Of a stretch of DNA of 64,000 nucleotides, positions 37,967 to 47,475 are shown one piece after another. The position numbers were made by a program, and so were the translations under genes. Origin of the DNA: an uncultured SAR86 cluster bacterium (lineage in GTDB: Bacteria; Pseudomonadota; Gammaproteobacteria; Magnimaribacterales; D2472); contig CACIJE010000001.1 in NCBI GenBank assembly GCA_902586925.1, positions 811,449 through 875,448 of the forward strand. The letters run 5' to 3'. Numbering within the stretch: the first letter of the stretch is position 1; each line of letters starts with the position of its first letter. A model generated the notes under the pieces. The model made no database searches and was not told the origin of the DNA. It saw only the letters and a program-made list of their open reading frames with translations.

Positions 37967-38867
37967 AAAATATTGTGGTTATGTTTCCATAATAGGGAAG
38001 CCAAACGTAGGTAAATCTTCAATTATTAATTCAATACTTAAAAAGAAAATTTCTATAACATCTAGAAAATCTCAAACAACAAGAAATAACATTCTTGGAA
38101 TTAAAACAGTTGAAGATAAACAAATGATTTTTATTGACACACCTGGGATGCATATAAAGTCAGAGAAAACTATGAACAAGATTCTTAATAGATCTGCGCA
38201 AAGTATTATTGATGACTCTGATATTATTCTTTTTGTAATTCAAAGGCTAAGTTTTGACAAAAATGATGAGTTAATTCTTGAAAAGCTTCAAGAGAGCAAT
38301 CAAAAAATTATCTGTATAGTTAATAAAATCGACCAGGTAGATGATAAAAACAAGTTACTACCTTTTATCAACGAGATTTCATTAAAAAAAGAATTTTTGG
38401 AAATTATGTTAATTTCTGCCAAGACAAATAATGGAATTGATGATCTAGTATCTGTTATCAAGAACAATTTACCAGAAAATTCACACATCTATAATGATGA
38501 TTTTGAGTTAGAAGAAAATAACAAAAAATTTGTATATTCTGAATTAATTAGAGAAAAGATTATTAGAAAACTTGGTGATGAACTTCCACATGATACTTTT
38601 GTAGAAATTGATAAGATTGATGATAAAGATGATATTACAGAAGTTCATGCCACTATATTTGTGAATAGAAAATCACAAAAACAAATTGTTATAGGTACAA
38701 AAGGAGAAGTCCTAAAAGATATTGGTAAACAAGCTAGAATTGAAATAGAACAACAAATCAGTAGAAAAGTATTTTTAAAGACTTGGGTTAAAGTTAAAAA
38801 AAATTGGAATACGGATTCAAGTTTTATTCATAGTCTTGGAGTTGGAAGTAACTATGAGTCAAAGTAA
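37959..38867 (+). CDS. era: GTPase Era
   Basis: A GTPase that binds the 3' end of 16S rRNA in 30S assembly. The 302 aa protein has G1 GKPNVGKSS, effector TSRKSQTTRNNILG, G3 DTPGMH and G4 NKID. The C-terminal KH domain is marked by VIGTKGEVLKDIGKQARI. It overlaps rnc by 8 nt and recO by 14 nt. Confidence 0.96.
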   Translation: MSKKYCGYVSIIGKPNVGKSSIINSILKKKISITSRKSQTTRNNILGIKTVEDKQMIFIDTPGMHIKSEKTMNKILNRSAQSIIDDSDIILFVIQRLSFDKNDELILEKLQESNQKIICIVNKIDQVDDKNKLLPFINEISLKKEFLEIMLISAKTNNGIDDLVSVIKNNLPENSHIYNDDFELEENNKKFVYSELIREKIIRKLGDELPHDTFVEIDKIDDKDDITEVHATIFVNRKSQKQIVIGTKGEVLKDIGKQARIEIEQQISRKVFLKTWVKVKKNWNTDSSFIHSLGVGSNYESK

Positions 38868-39549
38868 TAGTGATTATTGTTTTCTTTTGCACCAAAGGTC
38901 TTATGGTGAGACAAGCATAATCGCAGATGTTTTTACAGAAAATTACGGTAAGATATCTATAATTGCTAAAGGAGCAAAAAAGCCAAGATCTAAATTCTTT
39001 GGATATTTAGTACCGTTCCAAAAATTAAACGTAACATTTTCTGGAAGATCTGAATTAAAAACACTTACAAGCATAGACAGAAACCTTGCAGAAACATCAA
39101 ATACTTTTTCTAAAGTGAGCTACAGTTTGTTATACATAAATGAACTTCTCATAAGGCTTCTTCCGAAAGATGCAAAACATCAAGAATTATTTTTTCTTTA
39201 TGAAAAATTTCTCAAAAGCATTATTGATAAAAATAATTTGGAATTAACTCTTAGACACTTTGAATTAGACTTATTAGATATGCTTGGCTATGGATTTGAT
39301 TATCAATTAGATATTGATTTCAATCTGCCAATTGATCCTGAAACACCATATGTATTTGTCAAAGAAAAGGGATTTCGAAAATCAAAAAATTCAAATTTTT
39401 ATGGAAAAGATATAATAAATATCAAAAATAGAAAACTTGAAGATGTTTCTCTTAAAATGCTTAAAGAGATTACAACAAAAGCTATAAGTATTTGCCTTGA
39501 GGGAAAAGATCTCCGAAGTCGAAAAATTTTTAAATCAATTAAGCAATGA
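38854..39549 (+). CDS. recO: DNA repair protein RecO
   Basis: Loads RecA onto SSB-coated DNA with RecR in gap repair. The N-terminal OB domain shows FLLHQRSYGETSIIADVFTE and AKGAKKPRSKFFGYL. The helical C-terminal domain has ELDLLDMLGYGFD. The frame opens at a TTG at 38836, but the ATG at 38854 has a ggaag Shine-Dalgarno 5 nt away and is preferred (231 aa). No zinc cysteines, as in other gammaproteobacteria. pdxJ, often between recO and acpS, is missing. Confidence 0.9.
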   Translation: MSQSNSDYCFLLHQRSYGETSIIADVFTENYGKISIIAKGAKKPRSKFFGYLVPFQKLNVTFSGRSELKTLTSIDRNLAETSNTFSKVSYSLLYINELLIRLLPKDAKHQELFFLYEKFLKSIIDKNNLELTLRHFELDLLDMLGYGFDYQLDIDFNLPIDPETPYVFVKEKGFRKSKNSNFYGKDIINIKNRKLEDVSLKMLKEITTKAISICLEGKDLRSRKIFKSIKQ

Positions 39550-39923
39550 TATTTGGTATTGGAACAGACATAGTTGAGATTAAAAGGATTGAGAAAATAA
39601 CCTCTCTTGATAAATTTGCAAAAAAAATATTAAGCAAGAATGAACAAGACATTTTTGCTATGATGAATAATTCCAAAAGAATAAGATACATTTCGAAACA
39701 ATTTGCTGGTAAAGAAGCTATATCAAAAGCTCTTGGGACAGGAATCAGCAAAAATACTTCCTTCAATAATATTGAAATTCTTAGGGATGATAATGGAATG
39801 CCATTTTTTAATGCAATTAATCAATTAGACAATGTACTTGCCAACTTGGGTATAACCAAGACCCATGTTAGTCTTTCAGATGAAAACGATTATGCAATAG
39901 CATTTGCAATACTAGAAAAGTGA
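39546..39923 (+). CDS. acpS: Holo-[acyl-carrier-protein] synthase
   Basis: Transfers 4'-phosphopantetheine from CoA to acyl carrier protein. The 125 aa protein has the Mg2+/CoA motif IGTDIVEIKRIEK near the start and FAGKEAISKALGTGI. It also shows the terminal HVSLSDENDYAIAFAI. Its start overlaps the recO stop by 4 nt and its stop overlaps the GTG start of adk by 4 nt. Confidence 0.94.
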   Translation: MIFGIGTDIVEIKRIEKITSLDKFAKKILSKNEQDIFAMMNNSKRIRYISKQFAGKEAISKALGTGISKNTSFNNIEILRDDNGMPFFNAINQLDNVLANLGITKTHVSLSDENDYAIAFAILEK

Positions 39924-40564
39924 ATAATATTATTTTATTAGGTCCCCCAGGGGCAGGTAAAGGTACTCAAGCAGATTTAATCTGTAAAATGTGTAATATT
40001 CCAAAAATAAGTACTGGAGACATGTTAAGAGAGGCTGTTGCGTCGGGAAGTGATCTTGGAATAAAAGTTGCAAACATATTAGATTCTGGTGGTTTAGTCT
40101 CCGATGATATTATTGGCTCATTAATACAAGAAAGGCTTATAAGGCCTGATTGTAATAATGGTTCACTATTTGATGGCGTTCCAAGAACAATTGGACAGGC
40201 TGAGAAACTTGCAAAGATGAATATAAATTTTACACATGTAATTGAAATATTTGTTGAAGATAAAATCATTGTAAATAGAATGTCTGGAAGAAGAGTTCAT
40301 CCATCATCTGGCAGGAATTATCACATTGAATTTAATCCTCCTAAAAATGATGGATTAGATGATGAGACAAATGAACCACTCATACAAAGAGAAGATGACA
40401 AACCAGAAACGGTCTTAAAAAGACTCAGTGTATATCATGAGCAAACAAAACCTCTTACTGTTTTTTATAAGAACTTATCAGACAATGGACATTTAAAATT
40501 TTTCAAAGTTGATGGTTCTAATTCGGTTAAAAGCGTTTTTCAAGAAGTCTCATCTCAATTATAG
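39920..40564 (+). CDS. adk: Adenylate kinase
   Basis: Interconverts ATP+AMP and 2 ADP. The 214 aa long-form enzyme has the P-loop GPPGAGKGTQA, the NMP-binding region ISTGDMLREAV, FDGVPRTIGQAE and the LID (MSGRRVHPSSGRNYH). The LID lacks zinc cysteines, as in other Gram-negatives. The usual DGFPRT is DGVPRT here. The start codon is GTG, overlapping the acpS stop. Confidence 0.95.
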   Translation: MNNIILLGPPGAGKGTQADLICKMCNIPKISTGDMLREAVASGSDLGIKVANILDSGGLVSDDIIGSLIQERLIRPDCNNGSLFDGVPRTIGQAEKLAKMNINFTHVIEIFVEDKIIVNRMSGRRVHPSSGRNYHIEFNPPKNDGLDDETNEPLIQREDDKPETVLKRLSVYHEQTKPLTVFYKNLSDNGHLKFFKVDGSNSVKSVFQEVSSQL

Positions 40565-40566
40565 GC

Positions 40567-40998
40567 ATGAATATTCTTGCTATAAAAAGTTGCGGTGATA
40601 AAACAGCTATTAGCGTAATGCTCGATAAAGAAATAAATACTTTCTCTATGAGTCATAATCGAAAAGATAGACCAAATTGGCAAATGTTTTTAGAGAATGT
40701 TGGCCATAATAAGATCTTTAAATTAGATGATATTGATTTATTTGTATTTGCTAATAACCAAAATTCATTTACTGCCACGAGAATTATTGCAAGCTATTTA
40801 AAAGGCATTGCTACTGCATTAAATAAACCCTTAATATCAATTGAAGACAAGCCCGAGGATAATTTTGAAACAGATCAAATAGTTATAATTGCTAAAGAAA
40901 GATATTTGGCAGAGGAAAATGATCTCGATAAGTTTGATCCTAGGAATGTTAATCCTGCATATAATGCAAAAATTAAGTTTAAAAAACTAAATGAATGA
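40567..40998 (+). CDS. tsaB: TsaB-like t6A biosynthesis protein, shortened
   Basis: TsaB supports TsaD in making threonylcarbamoyl-adenosine at tRNA position 37. The N-terminal half is recognisable: MNILAIKSCGDKTAISVML, LDDIDLFVFANNQNSFTATR and KGIATALNKPLISIED. The C-terminus VNPAYNAKIKFKK resembles the usual Pro-x-Tyr-Leu-Arg ending. At 143 aa it lacks roughly 80-90 residues of the second lobe seen in typical TsaB. The consensus GPGSFTGLR is NQNSFTATR. It may keep the dimer interface with TsaD only. It overlaps uppP by 8 nt. Confidence 0.75.
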   Translation: MNILAIKSCGDKTAISVMLDKEINTFSMSHNRKDRPNWQMFLENVGHNKIFKLDDIDLFVFANNQNSFTATRIIASYLKGIATALNKPLISIEDKPEDNFETDQIVIIAKERYLAEENDLDKFDPRNVNPAYNAKIKFKKLNE

Positions 40999-41779
40999 TA
41001 TTTTTTTAAGTTTTATTCTAGGAATAATTCAGGGACTTACAGAATTCTTACCTATATCTAGTTCAGCGCACTTGCTTTTTCCGTCACTGTTATTTGGAAC
41101 AAATGATTTGGGTTTATATTTTGATATTTCTGTCCACGCAGGCACATTAGTTGCAGTAATATACTATTTTAAAAATAGAATATTTTTAATGGGAAGATCA
41201 TTATTTGTTGAATTAAATAAGCCTAATAAAAATAAAGATTTAGCATTCCAATTAATTATTGCAACATTACCTATTGTTATTGCTGGATTCTTTTTTAAGG
41301 AACTAATAGAACAGAGAATATTCGATACATATAGTATTGCGATAGCAAACTTATTTTTCGCTGCTGTTTTATTTTTTGCCTTTGTAAGAAATAAGAGCAA
41401 CAAAGATCTTATGAATATCACTTTATACAGCGCTTTATTCATAGGTATTTTTCAATGCTTTGCATTAATTCCAGGGGCCTCAAGATCTGGAACTGCAATT
41501 ACTGCAGCGCTATTAATTGGGTTAAATTTGAAGGATGCTTCAAAGTTCGCTTTTTTGCTTTCAATCCCAACAATATTAGGAGCCTTGCTCTTACTTAGTT
41601 TTGATTTAAAAACTGAAGTTGTAGAATTAAATGTTATGAATATAATTATTGGTTTTTTCACTTCAATGATTTTTGCTTTTCTCACAATAAAGCTTTTCCT
41701 CAAAATTATAGAAAAAATTGGCATGATCCCTTTTATTACTTATCGAGTTTTACTAGGTGTATTTCTAATACTAATGTAA
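40991..41779 (+). CDS. uppP: Undecaprenyl-diphosphate phosphatase
   Basis: An inner-membrane phosphatase (BacA) that recycles the undecaprenyl carrier for cell-wall synthesis. The 262 aa protein has about 8 membrane segments and the two family motifs: QGLTEFLPISSSAHLLF near the N-terminus and IPGASRSGTAITAAL. rsmJ begins directly at the next base after the stop. Confidence 0.95.
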   Translation: MNDIFLSFILGIIQGLTEFLPISSSAHLLFPSLLFGTNDLGLYFDISVHAGTLVAVIYYFKNRIFLMGRSLFVELNKPNKNKDLAFQLIIATLPIVIAGFFFKELIEQRIFDTYSIAIANLFFAAVLFFAFVRNKSNKDLMNITLYSALFIGIFQCFALIPGASRSGTAITAALLIGLNLKDASKFAFLLSIPTILGALLLLSFDLKTEVVELNVMNIIIGFFTSMIFAFLTIKLFLKIIEKIGMIPFITYRVLLGVFLILM

Positions 41780-42511
41780 ATGTATATTTATATTGTTGAG
41801 AAAAACAATTTTTTATTAAAAGAAAACTTAGCAAATTTTTCTGAATTAGAATTTGTAAATGAAATACCTAATTCTAATTATTATTTTGTTTACGACACTG
41901 ATGGTTTGTCATTTATCAAAGATTCAACTCATCCAAAAGAAGCATTAAATTTAGATTTTTTAACAGGTGCTGTAGATTGGAGAATGAAAAGAGCTAGTCA
42001 TGAGGGAAATATAAAAAAGGCTCTTGGTAAAAGTGATAAACAACTTTTAATATTTGATTCTACAGCTGGTCTGCTGACGGACACACTAATTTTTTTATCT
42101 CTTGGGCATAAAGTTGTTGCTGTCGAACAAAGTAAAATTCTATATTCACTTGTGAAAGATGCTGTCTCGCGCGCAGAAAAAAAAATACCTGAATTAAAAA
42201 ATTTAATATTGATTAATGATAATTCTATTAACGCTTATAAGAGTATCTCAAAGGATTTTGATGCTATATATATTGATCCAATGTTTCCAATATCAAAAAA
42301 ATATATAAAAAAATCTGGCAAAATCGAATCAATAAAAAAGATACTTGAGTTAGAAAATTTAAAAGAGGATTCACAGCCTCTAATTGAGATTTTTTTAGAT
42401 ACCAATTACAAAAAAATAATCTTTAAAAGGCCATTAAAACAGAGAAATATTTATAGTAATATTAATTATCAAGTATTTGGAAAAACAACAAGATTTGATA
42501 TTTTCTTATGA
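41780..42511 (+). CDS. rsmJ: 16S rRNA (guanine(1516)-N2)-methyltransferase
   Basis: An SAM-dependent methyltransferase modifying G1516 of 16S rRNA. The 243 aa protein shows LDFLTGAVDWRMKRASHEG, the SAM motif LIFDSTAGLLTDTLIFLSLG and the catalytic-type YIDPMFPISKK, in the same order as E. coli RsmJ (YhiQ). The C-terminal KKIIFKRPLKQRN also fits. It overlaps the dioxygenase gene by 4 nt. Confidence 0.87.
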   Translation: MYIYIVEKNNFLLKENLANFSELEFVNEIPNSNYYFVYDTDGLSFIKDSTHPKEALNLDFLTGAVDWRMKRASHEGNIKKALGKSDKQLLIFDSTAGLLTDTLIFLSLGHKVVAVEQSKILYSLVKDAVSRAEKKIPELKNLILINDNSINAYKSISKDFDAIYIDPMFPISKKYIKKSGKIESIKKILELENLKEDSQPLIEIFLDTNYKKIIFKRPLKQRNIYSNINYQVFGKTTRFDIFL

Positions 42512-43575
42512 TTGAAATTAAAAAGGATTCAATACTTTTATCGGTTGATAACAATCAATATGATTTGCCATTCTTATGGTTGCGAGACAATTGCCAATGT
42601 AACGAATGTAGAATAACAGAAACACAAGAAAAACAATTTCTCTTGCATACAGTTCCTGTTGATATTGCTCCAAAGCATGCTAAGGAATTAAAAAATAATT
42701 TAGAGATACTTTGGGAAGATAATCATAAAACAACAATTCCAATAAAGCTCATAAAGAATTCTCATCGCTCTAGATATCCTAAACACCAAAAATGGTATGA
42801 AGAATTCTCTCCACAAAAGTTTAGTTGGAATGATTTTCTAGAAAACAAAATCATAGGGATAGATGCCCTTAAAACATTTATAAAGTATGGTGTAATCATC
42901 CTTGAAGACGCTCCGACAGAATCAAACTCACTAGAATTTTTATCTAAAAGACTTGGACCAATACATGAAGTCCTTTTCGAAAGAATTCATAATGTTTCTG
43001 TTACTGGCAATGTATACAATGTTGCACACACTCCCAAAGGATTACCACCACATAATGATTTTGCAAGCTACAAGTCTCAACCAAGTATTCAGGTTTTGCA
43101 TATGTTAGAAAATGAATGTGAAGGTGGCGAATCTATAATTGTTGATGGATGGCAGGTTGCTGAAGATTTAAAAAAAGAAGAACCCAAGCATTTTTCAATT
43201 CTTCAAAAATTTAAAGTGCCTTTTAGAGAGTTTGATGAACAAAATGAAACATATGCTGAAGCTCCTTTGATTCAATGTTCAAGCACAGGAGCTATTGAAA
43301 GTTTCAGATTTTCAAATCAACTTATGCAAATGATTAATCCACTCAGAGAAGGCATTAAAGAATTTTATGAAGCTTATCATGAAGTTTCTAGAAGAGTTCA
43401 TGATCATAAGTACCGTTCAACTTTTAGACTAAATGGCGGAGAAGCTTTGGTTGTTGCAAGCCTTCGCGTATTGCATGCACGTGAACCTTTCATTCCTAGT
43501 GGAGCGAGGCATCTTCAAGACGCTTATTTTTTCTACGATAATGCTGCCAATAATCTTTTTTTGTTATCTAATTAA
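42508..43575 (+). CDS. Gamma-butyrobetaine dioxygenase-like Fe(II)/2-oxoglutarate oxygenase
   Basis: Probably hydroxylates gamma-butyrobetaine (last step of carnitine synthesis) or a related quaternary amine. The N-terminal DUF971-type zinc domain has Cys29, Cys31, Cys34 (NCQCNEC) and His47, as in GBBH. The TauD-type core has the iron ligands His182 and Asp184 (LPPHNDFASY) and a distal His in RVLHAREPF. The 355 aa length is close to the family. The substrate is inferred. It may let the cell use or make carnitine/betaine osmolytes. Confidence 0.83.
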   Translation: MIEIKKDSILLSVDNNQYDLPFLWLRDNCQCNECRITETQEKQFLLHTVPVDIAPKHAKELKNNLEILWEDNHKTTIPIKLIKNSHRSRYPKHQKWYEEFSPQKFSWNDFLENKIIGIDALKTFIKYGVIILEDAPTESNSLEFLSKRLGPIHEVLFERIHNVSVTGNVYNVAHTPKGLPPHNDFASYKSQPSIQVLHMLENECEGGESIIVDGWQVAEDLKKEEPKHFSILQKFKVPFREFDEQNETYAEAPLIQCSSTGAIESFRFSNQLMQMINPLREGIKEFYEAYHEVSRRVHDHKYRSTFRLNGGEALVVASLRVLHAREPFIPSGARHLQDAYFFYDNAANNLFLLSN

Positions 43576-43827
43576 GTGAAATTATCTGAATCAGACATAT
43601 CAAGAATTATTGAGATGGCTTGGGAGGACCGAACTCCCTTTGATGCGATAGAATCTCAATTTGGCCTTACTCAAGACAAAGTAGTTAAAGTAATGAGAGA
43701 AAACCTTAAAAAAAATAGTTTCAACCTTTGGAGAAAAAGAGTAAGAGGTAGGAAAACAAAGCATTCTGAGTTAAGAACTTTCAAAGTTGGTAGACATCAT
43801 TCCTATGACCAAAATAAACATAAATAA
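43576..43827 (+). CDS. TIGR03643 family protein
   Basis: An 83 aa basic protein starting at GTG directly after the dioxygenase stop. The signature ISRIIEMAWEDRTPFDAIE and SFNLWRKRVRGRKTKH fit the small conserved family TIGR03643, whose function is not known. The middle reads as a helix-turn-helix-like segment, so nucleic-acid binding is possible. It overlaps the next ORF by 23 nt. Confidence 0.8.
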   Translation: MKLSESDISRIIEMAWEDRTPFDAIESQFGLTQDKVVKVMRENLKKNSFNLWRKRVRGRKTKHSELRTFKVGRHHSYDQNKHK

Positions 43828-44107
43828 AGATAAGTTAAAGTTTACAAATTTACACAAATCATTTTTTAGTGATTTAAAAGATACTGAGTGTCAAATATCA
43901 GATACAAACGTACTAATATTTGAATCATCTGGAAGAAATCCAGATCCAGCTGCGGTTGAATTAGTTTTTAAGAACAATCATTATGTTTTGTACTACTGGG
44001 ATGGCTACTCATTGGCAGAAAAAAATCAAACAAGTTCATATGATGATGCACTCTACCAATTTAAAAAATATGCAAAGAAATTGGCTAAGAATTTAAGAAA
44101 ATTCTAA
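43805..44107 (+). CDS. Uncharacterised small protein
   Basis: From the ATG at 43805, a 100 aa soluble protein with a Lys-rich start and end and an aromatic middle (VLYYWDGYSLAEK). An upstream TTG at 43787 is less likely as the start. I do not recognise the family. It is codirectional and overlapping with the TIGR03643 gene and ends 4 nt after which the terminator begins, so it is the operon's last gene. Confidence 0.65.
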   Translation: MTKININKDKLKFTNLHKSFFSDLKDTECQISDTNVLIFESSGRNPDPAAVELVFKNNHYVLYYWDGYSLAEKNQTSSYDDALYQFKKYAKKLAKNLRKF

Positions 44108-44136
44108 AAAATGCGATCAAAGTGATCGCATTTTTG
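44106..44136. terminator. Bidirectional Rho-independent terminator
   Basis: A perfect 9 bp stem atgcgatca (44111-44119) and tgatcgcat (44123-44131) with loop aag, flanked by A's on the left and T's on the right. It lies between convergent genes and can end transcripts from both sides. Confidence 0.9.
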
Positions 44137-44152
44137 TTGTATAGTTTAAATA

Positions 44153-46048
44153 TTAATAGCCACTTCCACCAGAACTAGAAGTTGAGAAGTGTGATTTTGG
44201 TTTGAATAGTTCATCAGAAGAAGAGGTTTCTGATCCATGATACCCACCTGTATCTGGCATATAAAAGGTTAATCCAGGATACTCATAAAATGTATGTGGA
44301 TGGTCGTCGTCACCTTGTGATGACAAATAAACTTTATATGTGAAACCTGATGCTCCTTTAAAAGGTCCTGAAGCAATGGTACCTTTCACTTGCATTGCAG
44401 TACTTGAGCTAGTTACGTCGATATTAGATTGTGTATATGAAGATACTTTTACAATCTTTCCTTCAGAATACATTCCAGAGTGAAAATCACAATATGGGTA
44501 TATTGTGTCCGGAGTATTTGCACCAACAGTAAGTGTTAATGTGCTCTCATCCCATCCTTCACTTGAACCAATGATACCAGAATCTGAGGCGGTAGCATTT
44601 TGGACAGTCGACATTTTAAACGGATGACTTGCAGTCACAGAGTTAGAAGCTTCAAACTTTATAACATCACCTTCTCTAACATAAATTACCATTTCAGTAG
44701 AAGATGTATTTACACTATCGACTAGGTAATTGCTGCTACCATTATTTGACAGGGTGTATGAAGTGATGTTTAAGTCAGATTCGTTATCGGATATAGTTCC
44801 ACCGGCCCATGAAGTATTCTCATTTATCCAGTTAATTGTATTAAAGACTAACTTGTCTATTTCTTCCGTTGTTGAGGTCCCATCTAAGACTGATCTCATT
44901 AGTACAGCTAGTTCAGTGACACCAGCTTTCGTAAAATGCGAAAGTGAGTTAGAAGAGTTCGCGTAGATTTTTTGCATATAAGCTGATATTCCTGCAGATA
45001 AATCAACAAGCTGTTGACTAGATGGAGAAAACCCACTATCTAGGTTTGTTAAAAAATCTTTTATGAAAGTTGTATCACCCAATGATGTTTCAGATCCAGT
45101 TCGATTAAAAACACTTTCGGTAAATTTATAAGTATTACTATTTGAAGTTGGATTTGGATTTAAAGCATTTAATATGTCGTACATAATAGCAGCCTGAGTG
45201 TTAACGACCGCAGCTTTATTGTATGTAGCCGAATCTAAGTTTGAAAATGGGTTATCAAATCTAATCATGAAATTAGAATCTATTCCAAGCTTAGATTTCA
45301 AAGTTTCATAGTCTGTGCTATTAAATTCATTAAGCATTGTGCTCAGAGGCGTTACTAAAAAATTTTGATCAGTAACTGGTTGACTCAAGGCAAGGCTTTC
45401 ATTCTCCATGAATTGAAGATTTGTCACAGGATCAAATCCACCTTCACTTCGAATTACACCAGAAGTGCCTGAATCGACAGTTAGAGAAAAGGTTCCATCT
45501 TGAGCAGAAGTAGTTGTATATTGAGCGCCAGTACATGTCCCAGCACTAGCTTCAATACAAACAGTTGCGCCTTGAATTGGACCCATTACAAGAATAGTAC
45601 CGTCATAACCAGTAGTTGTTACATCATCAGACGTATCGTTAGTAACTGTAACGCTAAAATCTTCTGAGTCAGACAAAGAACCGTCAGAAACAGTAGCAGT
45701 CATTTCATAAACATTGTCTGTGTTTGAGTCAGCAGGATTTTCATAATCTGGAGCAGAACTAAATGTGACAACACCACTACTTGATACAGCAAACTGAGAA
45801 CTATCTGTCCCTGACAAACTATATGTTAACGTATCCCCATCTGAGTCAGTTGCTGTGATTGTGAAAGCGGAGGTTTGATTTTCCTCTACAGAAATAGCAA
45901 ATGTTGTATTTGTAATATTTGGTGCACTGTTCATGTTTCCAGAATTACTGCCATATCCATCGCCCATTGAACCGCCACCGCCACCGCCACCGCAAGCAGT
46001 AATGACAAAAAAACAAATAAGTAAGTTTACTTTTTTTAAAGTATTCAT
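44153..46048 (-). CDS. Surface lipoprotein with cadherin-like and cupredoxin-like domains
   Basis: A 631 aa protein with a signal peptide and lipobox ending at Cys19 (FVITAC), followed by seven glycines. Residues about 43-140 are a cadherin-type repeat (APNITNTTFAISVEENQ, TDSDGDTLTYSLSG, APDYENP). A carboxypeptidase-like/Ig region and a helical middle part follow (about 150-430). Residues about 440-545 look like a cupredoxin: His475 (TASHPFKM) and Cys520, His523, Met526 (YPYCDFHSGM) form a type-1 copper-like ligand set. It is exported and lipid-anchored; the function (electron transfer, copper binding or adhesion) is not known. Transcription ends at the shared terminator. Confidence 0.82.
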   Translation of the reverse strand: MNTLKKVNLLICFFVITACGGGGGGGSMGDGYGSNSGNMNSAPNITNTTFAISVEENQTSAFTITATDSDGDTLTYSLSGTDSSQFAVSSSGVVTFSSAPDYENPADSNTDNVYEMTATVSDGSLSDSEDFSVTVTNDTSDDVTTTGYDGTILVMGPIQGATVCIEASAGTCTGAQYTTTSAQDGTFSLTVDSGTSGVIRSEGGFDPVTNLQFMENESLALSQPVTDQNFLVTPLSTMLNEFNSTDYETLKSKLGIDSNFMIRFDNPFSNLDSATYNKAAVVNTQAAIMYDILNALNPNPTSNSNTYKFTESVFNRTGSETSLGDTTFIKDFLTNLDSGFSPSSQQLVDLSAGISAYMQKIYANSSNSLSHFTKAGVTELAVLMRSVLDGTSTTEEIDKLVFNTINWINENTSWAGGTISDNESDLNITSYTLSNNGSSNYLVDSVNTSSTEMVIYVREGDVIKFEASNSVTASHPFKMSTVQNATASDSGIIGSSEGWDESTLTLTVGANTPDTIYPYCDFHSGMYSEGKIVKVSSYTQSNIDVTSSSTAMQVKGTIASGPFKGASGFTYKVYLSSQGDDDHPHTFYEYPGLTFYMPDTGGYHGSETSSSDELFKPKSHFSTSSSGGSGY

Positions 46049-46322
46049 AGTTTCTCCAACTTTTTAAATTTATCGTGCGTCAGCAAGTTGTAAGAAAGAT
46101 TTGTGCCCAAATAAATCAAGATTGCTGCAAAGCGATATGATATTTTTATTAATCTATAATACTATTTATATACTGTCAAAATTTTTTCAATCCCTAGAGT
46201 GAATTTTTTAATTAAAGCCTTTTTAGCCATATATTTTTGTAGTTTTAGTACATTATTACTTTAGATACAATAGACCCAGCATTAAAGATTCAGTAAATAC
46301 AAAAATTTTTGATTAAAAACAT
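46049..46322. other. Intergenic region upstream of the lipoprotein gene
   Basis: About 270 bp without a coding frame. It contains the lipoprotein Shine-Dalgarno (ggagaaact on the minus strand) directly before its ATG and otherwise very AT-rich sequence; I see no convincing promoter hexamers or hairpins. Confidence 0.6.
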
Positions 46323-46407
46323 TGGTGCCCCATATCTGAGTCGAACAGATACTCCCGAAGGAACGCGATTTTGAATCGCGCGCGTCTACCAATTCCGCCA
46401 ATGGGGC
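46323..46407 (-). tRNA. tRNA-Leu (anticodon CAA)
   Basis: On the minus strand: 7 bp acceptor GCCCCAT/ATGGGGC, discriminator A and an encoded CCA end. The D-arm is GGCGGAATTGGTAGAC, and the anticodon stem CGCGA/TCGCG with loop TTCAAAA gives anticodon CAA (codon UUG). A long variable arm and T-arm loop GTTCGAC complete the leucine-type structure. It is divergent from queA with a 48 bp gap. Confidence 0.95.
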
Positions 46408-46455
46408 TAGCGAAGCATTGTAGCTAAGTATTATCTATTTTAAAATCTGCTTCTC

Positions 46456-47475
46456 ATGAAAACCTCAGATTTTGATTATCACTTGCCAAATGAGCTAATT
46501 GCTAATTATCCTTTAGATAACAGAAGTTCTAGCAGATTATTAGTATATTCAAACTCTATCGAGCATAAGACCTTTAAAGACATTGTTAACTACTTCGAAA
46601 AGGGAGATTTACTGGTTGTTAACAACACTTCTGTTATTCCGGCAAGAATATTTGGTAAGAAGGAGTCAGGAGGTTCTATTGAGGTAATGCTTGAAAGGAT
46701 CATGGAGCACAATCAAGCTTTAGTCCAAATACGATCAGGAAGAAGTCCAAAGCTAGGCTCTAACATTTTTTTAGATTCATATAGGGTTGAATGCATCGAT
46801 CGAAAAAATAGTTTTTTCATTCTTCAGTTCGATAGGCCCCCTTTAGGAGTTTTTAATGAAATAGGGCATATTCCTCTTCCACCATACATAAAAAGACCTG
46901 ATGAAGATTTAGATAAAGATAGGTATGCAACTGTATATGCAGATAGGCAATTTCAAGAATCAGTTGCAGCACCAACAGCAGGATTACATTTTGATAATGA
47001 GTTGCTTAAAGTAATTGAGGAGATTGGTGTTCAAATAGCCTCAGTTAATTTAAGTGTTGGGGCAGGGACCTTTCAACCGGTTAAAGTTGAGAATATTGTT
47101 GAACATGATATCCATAAAGAGTACTTAGAAGTAAGTGGTGAGGTAATAGACATGATCGAGACAACAAAATCTTTTGGTAAAAAAGTTTTCGCAGTAGGAA
47201 CAACTACAGCAAGAGCTTTAGAAACGGCATATATCGATCAAACGAAGAAAGGATTTAAGGGGTACACAAAATTATTTATATACCCTGGATATAAATTTAA
47301 GGCAGTTGATAAACTTATTACTAATTTTCATTTGCCAAAGTCATCGTTATTAATGTTGGTATCAGCATTTATTGGTCACAAAAACATGAAGGAAACTTAT
47401 AAAAGTGCTGTTAATGAGAAGTATAGATTTCTTTCATATGGCGATGCTATGCTTTTAACTAGACATGAAATTTAA
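46456..47475 (+). CDS. queA: S-adenosylmethionine:tRNA ribosyltransferase-isomerase
   Basis: Adds the epoxycyclopentane part to preQ1-tRNA in queuosine synthesis. The 339 aa protein begins [17 protein letters not shown] and has the core motifs [39 protein letters not shown] and [14 protein letters not shown]. It overlaps tgt by 11 nt, the usual queA-tgt operon. Confidence 0.96.
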   Translation: MKTSDFDYHLPNELIANYPLDNRSSSRLLVYSNSIEHKTFKDIVNYFEKGDLLVVNNTSVIPARIFGKKESGGSIEVMLERIMEHNQALVQIRSGRSPKLGSNIFLDSYRVECIDRKNSFFILQFDRPPLGVFNEIGHIPLPPYIKRPDEDLDKDRYATVYADRQFQESVAAPTAGLHFDNELLKVIEEIGVQIASVNLSVGAGTFQPVKVENIVEHDIHKEYLEVSGEVIDMIETTKSFGKKVFAVGTTTARALETAYIDQTKKGFKGYTKLFIYPGYKFKAVDKLITNFHLPKSSLLMLVSAFIGHKNMKETYKSAVNEKYRFLSYGDAMLLTRHEI

